Assembly: GCA_051294375.1 (NCBI GenBank)
Contig: CM119266.1
Location: 3,290,030 to 3,354,029 of the forward strand
Direction of reading: 5' to 3'
Source of the DNA: Paraspadella gotoi
Lineage: Eukaryota; Chaetognatha
Length of the DNA: 64,000 nt
This document shows, in pieces, positions 58,637-64,000 of the stretch (positions are counted from its first letter, which is position 1; each line of letters begins with the position of its first letter). The notes under the pieces were generated by a model that was not told the DNA's origin, made no database searches, and saw nothing but the letters and a program-made list of their open reading frames with translations. The position numbers and the translations under genes are program-made.

Positions 58637-59794
58637 TCACTTTTTCCAGCCATCATCTTCGTCGTAATCTCCGTTGGTTCTCGGCCCCTGAGGAATTCCT
58701 CTCTCTCCAACGTAGGAGGTTCCCTTCTCGCCCCTGGGCCCTTTAGGTCCCGGGGAACCCGGTTGGCCCCTGGCGCCGGGGCTTCCAGGATACCCCGGTG
58801 GCCCGGGATCCCCAGCGGGGCCGGGCAACCCGTCGAATCCAGACAAGCCCGGATTTCCGGTCTGCCCGGCGGCCCCGGGTTTTCCGGGCGGACCCGGATC
58901 GCCCTTTACCAACTGGAAGCTGACGTGATCGACACCGTGGGGCAACCCGGGCGGACCCCTCTCGCCTTTTACGCCTGGAAGACCGTCGAAACCCGCCAGG
59001 CCCGGTTCTCCGGGTTCCCCAGGTTCTCCCGGTTCTCCTGGAGGCCCGGGTTCTCCTTTGGTGCCATTAAATCCCATGGGACCAGGAAAGCCATCCCGTC
59101 CGGGCGGACCGGTGCCACCTCCCGCATCGCCCTTTCTACCCCGCCGACCAGGCTCGCCCGGCTCTCCTTTCGGCCCGGGCGGGCAGTCGCAGCCGGCGGC
59201 GCGAGTACGACGCCGAGAACGCCGAGGTACCGCAGCTTCTTCCTCCTCCGTCAGCCTGGTCCTTTTCGTCCTCCCGAAACTGTAGTCGATCAAATCGGCG
59301 CGATCCGGAGTCGGTCTCCCAGAAGACCTAGCCGACTCCTCGACCGACGCCCTCAAGCGGCGGATCTGATCCTCGAGAATCGTTACGTAGACGCAGAGAT
59401 AAATGAGCATCGCGAGGGCGACGCAAGCGAAGGTGAAGAAGTTGACGAATGGAGACCAAGTTTGGAGGTATTCGGGGTAGTTGCGGGCGGTAGGGGGCGG
59501 GGATGGTCTTCCAGTATGAGAGGCGGTCGAGGATGAGCGTTTCGGCATCGTAGTAGTGGAGGATCTTCGTTGCGGCACTGCCGCGTCGTCAGCGGCGGGA
59601 GCATCTGCGCGAAAGGCGCGGTTCATCGACCCCACGGGTCCGTTAGAAGTGGGCCCGTTGACGGCCTGGCGCCGTGCGGCGCTAGGGGCGACGGTGGCGT
59701 CGTCACCGAACTCTTCGTCAGCGGCGGCGTCGCTCATCTTGAAGAGCGAATCGATCGGCTTCTCGGCGTCGGAGAGAGAGAGAAGGATTTTCAT
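58637..59794 (-). CDS. type II transmembrane collagen, intronless
   Basis: A single open frame of 385 residues. Residues 1-115 are a Ser/Ala/Pro-rich cytoplasmic part. 116-138 ([20 protein letters not shown] plus YVT) is a membrane helix, followed by a short charged helix ([15 protein letters not shown]). Basic clusters at 175-180 (RTKRTR) and 191-198 (RRSRRRTR) look like furin sites. Then CDC at 202-204 and a Gly-X-Y domain from about 205 to 366, broken once at 283-297 ([14 protein letters not shown]). The C terminus is a short acidic tail. The plan matches transmembrane collagens (types XIII/XXIII/XXV) and, more loosely, nematode-type cuticle collagens, which also shed at a furin site; but those have a short cytoplasmic part and this one is long. 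A second ATG (residue 20, [10 protein letters not shown]) is an alternative start. There is no intron, which is unusual for collagens. Confidence 0.85.
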   Translation of the reverse strand: MKILLSLSDAEKPIDSLFKMSDAAADEEFGDDATVAPSAARRQAVNGPTSNGPVGSMNRAFRADAPAADDAAVPQRRSSTTTMPKRSSSTASHTGRPSPPPTARNYPEYLQTWSPFVNFFTFACVALAMLIYLCVYVTILEDQIRRLRASVEESARSSGRPTPDRADLIDYSFGRTKRTRLTEEEEAAVPRRSRRRTRAAGCDCPPGPKGEPGEPGRRGRKGDAGGGTGPPGRDGFPGPMGFNGTKGEPGPPGEPGEPGEPGEPGLAGFDGLPGVKGERGPPGLPHGVDHVSFQLVKGDPGPPGKPGAAGQTGNPGLSGFDGLPGPAGDPGPPGYPGSPGARGQPGSPGPKGPRGEKGTSYVGERGIPQGPRTNGDYDEDDGWKK

Positions 59795-59865
59795 CGTTCA
59801 GGAGACGAGAGGGCGAGGAGTGTGTGGGGGAAGAATGGGCGGGGACATGGCGAGAGAGTGAGATG

Positions 59866-59928
59866 AAGACCCTGGGAGTCCGAAGGGAGATGATGACCCT
59901 GGGAGTCCGAAGGGAGAATGAGACAGAG
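59866..59928. repeat. two copies of GACCCTGGGAGTCCGAAGGG
   Basis: Tandem direct duplication of about 24 bp in the 5' flank of the collagen gene. The unit contains GGGAGTCC. Confidence 0.85.
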
Positions 59929-60149
59929 GACGAGGGTTTTTACGTCGTTGAAAATCTAATGGAGTTTCTTTTTGAATGATTCAATTTTTCCTTTCCTTTC
60001 CCACCGAACAGTCAGGGACTCGCGTGACAAAAAAATATTAAATATCTAGGAGGAATCTTTTACTTTGTATTTTTTATTCACGGTCTTTTTGTAAAAATCA
60101 CCACGTTCCTCTCGACCGCTCGCACTCTTCATTTTCTATGGTGCAAGAA

Positions 60150-60345
60150 TCACGGCCGGTTGAGCGCAGTCATGGTGCAAAGCGCCCTCATACGCGAAAG
60201 AGTGCGGGACGTTCCTTCTCCTACGTGCTTGAATGACCCTTTGAGACTTTTCTTCGTGACGTGGAGCGGCGGCGATATCGCGCCGTCGATTGGCGAAGCC
60301 TTTAAAATTGGTAACCAATGAGGGCGGGCCGTCGTCGTCAAAGAT
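60150..60345 (-). promoter_or_regulatory. candidate CCAAT-containing promoter for the collagen gene
   Basis: CpG-rich DNA about 350-550 bases upstream of the collagen ATG. On the minus strand it holds CTCATTGGTTACCAAT and GCCAATCGAC. The assignment is from composition and distance only. Confidence 0.3.
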
Positions 60346-61265
60346 CGTGAGATTAATTTACTCGGAGGAAAAGGGAAATGGAAGAGAGATGAATAGAAGT
60401 GAGGAGCATAGGAGAAGAGTAAGTTAAAGTGAAAGGAGGAAAGTATAGAAAAGAGGAGACCTGGTGAAGAACCAACCAGGTTCACTTCGGAAATGACCGA
60501 TTTTTCCGCAACAAATTCGCACGGTTTGCCCCAGAAACTAACACCTTCCTCCTCTTCCTTCTCTTATAGAATATCCAAGCAATTCTCATCCTCCAAAAAT
60601 GAGAAAAAAATGCATCGCTGTCTTTCATTGCAGAATGTGGAGAAGAAGCACGCGAAAATGGGGGGGGGGTGGGGAGAGGAAGAGAAGGAGAGAAGAAGAT
60701 TGGAAAGAGAGAGGAATGGAGAAGATTTGAAAGAGGGAGGAAAGGAGGAAGGTTACATCGCAATTCCAAAGAAGAAACCGAAGGAGAAATCAAATTAATT
60801 TAATTCCATTCTAATAGAATTATTCCTCTACAGAGAGAAAATGAAAAGAGGAGGAAAAGATAAAATAAAAAATTAAAAAGATTGATTTGAACGATCAAAA
60901 AATTATGTTTTAATCGGGTCCGAATTTTAAAAACAAAGATACAAACGAAACTACATTTCACAACTTTGCCGCGACCACGGTAGAAAGAATGAAATTGAAA
61001 GACGTTCGTCATTTGAAACTCATGAATATAAGTAGATTGCCTAATAAATAATGAATATGGATGCGAGAGTGAAAGTCGATAAAAAAAAAAGGCATTTTAG
61101 TATATTGGGTGATGACCGAGGTGAGGGAGGAACGTCAGCTTTCGCAATGAAGAGTCCAGCTCGACACGAAAAAAAAAGCAAATGGTGAAGACGAGCACGA
61201 AACTAATACTTTGACGGCGACGAGTAAGTTAATTTACGATGAGGAGATAAGAGATCCGAGCGGAG
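60346..61265. other. intergenic stretch
   Basis: Purine-rich on the plus strand at 60630-60790 (open frames there are compositional), otherwise AT-rich. No gene is supported. Confidence 0.4.
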
Positions 61266-61270
61266 GTGAG

Positions 61271-63941
61271 TCAGGTTTTCTTTTCCTCACTTTTTCCAGT
61301 GTCCGCGACAGGAACTGAAATAAAAAAAAAATATATGAGGCATATACATTATAAAAACAGGGTTATTTAAATTAAGGTTTAAGGATTTGTTAAAAGAACC
61401 GTTGTCGCGCAGCAGTTCTTCCCAAGTGGTGTCCTCGTCTAGCGGAACCCTTCGCCGCACGCCGTCGCCACCGGGGCCGCGTTCGAAGACTTCCTCGGGG
61501 GGATGGAATCCAGGGAAGAGCCCGTCGCCCGCCTCGAATCTCTGCGCAGCGTCGATCGCGTCGTCGATCAACTGCTCTTCGTCCGAGTCGCCGTAGGGAT
61601 TCTCTACACAACAGAATTTACCTCTTCATCTCTCTCCCTTTCTCTTGTTTTCATAAATGAAGTTTATTAAGCTGCCTTCATTATACAATTCATTACATTA
61701 AGTTATGACTAAACTCTGACGAAAAAAGCCAGAGGTTTTTTAATATATTCTTATACCGGCCAAGGTAGAATAATGGGAATATTGTTAAGGTTAAGTTTCA
61801 AGTCAATCCGACCGTCAATACAGAAAATTTTTAACTCTGATTGTGAAGTTATCTGTTATAAAAATAAAAAAAAATTGTTAATAAAAAGTCAGTTTGGTGA
61901 TTTGTTATTATAAAAGAAAATTCATGTAAAACCTAACTTATTTACTATAGTAACTATTATTAATCAAGCTGAAATTTTTATTTTTAATAGATTTTAAAGG
62001 GAAAACGTGATGATTATTATTAAGTATTATTCATATCATAAAAATCTTAAAAGTATAGTGATCTCGCCAGACGTTACTATCAAAGAAAATTAATAGAAAA
62101 AAAAAAGATTGACGCGATAAAAATTATTTACGTAATAGTAATTGATTGATTTATGTAATAGTAATTGATTGATTATGTAATAATAATTAATTGATTTACG
62201 TAATAATAACTGATTATGTAATAATAATTTATTATTGATGCGATGATAACCAAATATTGATGCGATGATAACCAAATATTGATGCGATGATAACCAAATA
62301 TTGATGCGATGATAACCAAATATGATTCGATGATAACAAATATTGGCGATATAATCATTCATTGAGGCGATGATAATCATTCATTGAGGCGATGATAATC
62401 ATTCATTGAGGCGATGATAATCATTCATTGAGGCGATGATAATCATCATTGAGGCGATGATAATCATTCATTGAGGCGATGATAATCATTCATTGAGGCG
62501 ATGATAATCATTCATTGAGCGATGATAATCATCATGAGGCGATGATAATCATTCATTGACGCGATGATAATCATTCATTGACGCGATGATAATCATTAAT
62601 TGACGCGATGATAATCATTCATTGACGCGATGATAATCAATTAATCATTCATTGAAGCAATGATAGTCATTAATTGAAACGGTGATAGTCATTCATTGAT
62701 GCGATGATAATCATTCATTGAGGCGATGATAATCATTCATTGAGGCGATGATAATCATTCATTGAGGCGATGATAATCATTCATTGAGGCGATGATAATC
62801 ATTCATTGACGCGATGATAATCAATTAATCATTCATTGAAGCAATGATAGTCATTAATTGAAGCGGTGATAGTCATTCATTTGATGCGATGATAATCATT
62901 CATTGAGGCGATGATAATCATTTCATTGAGGCGAGTGATAATCATTCATTGAGGCGATGATAATCATTCATTGAGGCGATGATAATCATTCATTGAGGCG
63001 ATGATAATCATTCATTGAGGCGATGATAATCATTCATTGAGGCGATGATAATCATTCATTGAGGCGATGATATCATTCATTGAGGCGATGATAATCATTC
63101 ATTGAGGGATGATAATCATTCATTGAGAGCGCGATGCTATAATGATATTATTGAGGCGATGATATCATTCATTTGAGGCGATGATAATCATTCATTGAGG
63201 CGATGATAATCATTTACTTAGGCGATGATAATCATTTATTGAGGCGATGATAATCCTTTATTGAGGCGATGATAATCCTTTATTGAGGCGATGATAATCC
63301 TTTATTGAGGCGATGATAGTCATTCATTGACGCGATGAGACATTCATTGTAATTAAAAACAAACAAATGCGTGTATGAGTGAGAGAGAGAGAGAAAGAAA
63401 AAGAAACAAGATAGATAAGCTGGACAGCCGCTGCAGAACGAACTCGTTTTTAGACGAATGAGAAGAATGATTTTGTCAATTATATATTGTAATCATCAGT
63501 CAGAAAAAGAAGTATCATCAACTTTTTCCCCAATTCCCTTTTGAGACGGATTTTAAAGTTTTGTTTTACGGCCTGAACTTTTTTTTTTCGCCGCATTGTA
63601 TGTCTCACTCTCTCTGCCCCTTCTTTTTAACCTGGCCCGTCGTCGATGGCCTCCATGCAGCACAAGGCATAAACCACGAAGGAAACGACGAGAGAGGGGG
63701 CGCCGACGACGACGCAGGCGAGGACGGGACTTTCCAACCAGACAGCGACGATGGTGGAGGATATCTCGTGGAGAAGACGGCGAAAGGTCATGAGGACCCC
63801 TCGTCCGCCGGAGAGAGGCTCGCGTCCGTGGACGACGCGGAGGACGAAAGCGTCGAGGATCTTTTCAAGATTCGCGTCCGAGGTTTTGGCAGAGTCAACA
63901 CGGAAGTCGGGCGGGAAGGGGGCCGCCGCGTAGAGAGAAGT
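61271..63941 (-). CDS. 3' part of a TMX3-like ER transmembrane protein gene
   Basis: Three exons in frame: 63941-63632, 61603-61400 and 61314-61271 (stop). Junctions: CCAG|GTTAAA with TGTAG|AGAATC, and AACG|GTTCTT with TTTCAG|TTCCTG. The first exon encodes NLEKILDAFVLRVVHGREPL, SGGRG, an RRLL segment, VWLESPVLACVVVGAPSLVV and SFVVYALCC, a single membrane helix. The rest is an acidic tail (GDSDEEQLIDDAIDAA, PLDEDTTWEELLRDN) ending GKSEEKKT. The block 'GGRG - RR - SP - G-P - VVS - Y' just before an acidic Lys-ended tail is what I know from TMX3, a thioredoxin-domain disulphide isomerase of the ER membrane. The thioredoxin exons would lie beyond the right edge. The KK pair is one residue off the classic dilysine retrieval position. 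Confidence 0.5.
61620..62035. other. intron of the TMX3-like gene
   Basis: AT-rich; nothing recognised. Confidence 0.4.
62038..63485 (+). mobile_element. minisatellite-bearing dispersed element, longest copy
   Basis: The head is AATCTTAAAAGTATAGTGAT with CTCGCCAGACGTTACTATC (62040-62090), then an AATAGTAATTGATTGAT region, the array (62225-63345), a tail GTGTATGAGTGAGAGAGAG, and CCGCTGCAGAACGAACTCG with TTTTTAGACGAATG (63420-63465). The same parts in the same order make up 21008-21760. Confidence 0.8.
62225..63345. repeat. 22-bp minisatellite, about 50 copies
   Basis: The left copies are GATGATAACCAAATATTGAT plus GC; most others are GAGGCGATGATAATCATTCA plus TT. A block with ATTGAAGCAATGATAGTCAT occurs twice (62645-62700 and 62830-62885), showing segmental duplication of part of the array. 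Confidence 0.95.
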
Positions 63942-64000
63942 CTGTCAGGGAGTGTAAATTAAATTAAAAGAACGATAAACCAAATAATAATTAATGTCTT

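Noticed and set aside
60493-60798. Plus-strand 101-codon frame
   Set aside because: Second half is purine-run composition (Lys/Glu/Arg); no support.
62225-63345. CRISPR-like regular array
   Set aside because: Units are contiguous with no unique spacers, and the context is an animal intron.

Overview
This window is from a metazoan nuclear genome. Genes are split by GT-AG introns (and at least two GC-AG introns), the proteins are animal types (Unc-18/Munc18, calcium-binding-type EGF modules, an XK-like membrane domain, a transmembrane collagen), and much of the DNA is (CT/GA)n tracts, minisatellites and nested transposons. The window also holds degenerate arrays of a TTAGGG-like hexamer. These fit an invertebrate that keeps that ancestral telomere type, but they do not prove it, and I could not fix the phylum. 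All genes I can support lie on the minus strand.

Layout. 1-12 kb is mostly microsatellite and minisatellite DNA with two low-complexity candidate exons (6746-7345 and about 9547-9801). 11.7-19 kb is a nested set of mobile elements: a 33-bp minisatellite is interrupted by a foldback element with telomere-like arms. That element is split by a hAT-type element with a perfect 8-bp target duplication, which itself contains a TIR element carrying two facing hammerhead ribozymes and a tiny LTR element (TRIM). 19-22 kb is purine-rich and AT-rich repeats. 22.6-45.5 kb is one very large gene or two adjacent genes: a signal peptide, EGF domains, a tandem series of a two-exon 'CDPW + EGF' module, an Ig-like domain and a membrane anchor, followed in the same frame phase by exons of an XK-like multi-pass protein. 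Its introns hold most of the middle repeats, including a pair of ~0.9 kb inverted arms and a captured copy of the last Munc18 exon. 48.0-49.2 kb is a small coiled-coil gene of five exons. 51.6-57.8 kb is a complete eight-exon Munc18/STXBP gene of about 598 residues. 58.6-59.8 kb is an intronless type II membrane collagen. 61.3-63.9 kb is the 3' end of a gene for an ER-type transmembrane protein resembling TMX3; its last long intron contains a 22-bp minisatellite inside a dispersed element.

Exon models were built by eye from splice sites, reading frame and phase. For the large EGF gene, Munc18 and the coiled-coil gene, every exon junction keeps frame, which is the main support. The genes do not form an obvious pathway. 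Munc18 acts in synaptic vesicle fusion; the EGF/Ig/XK locus would act at the cell surface.
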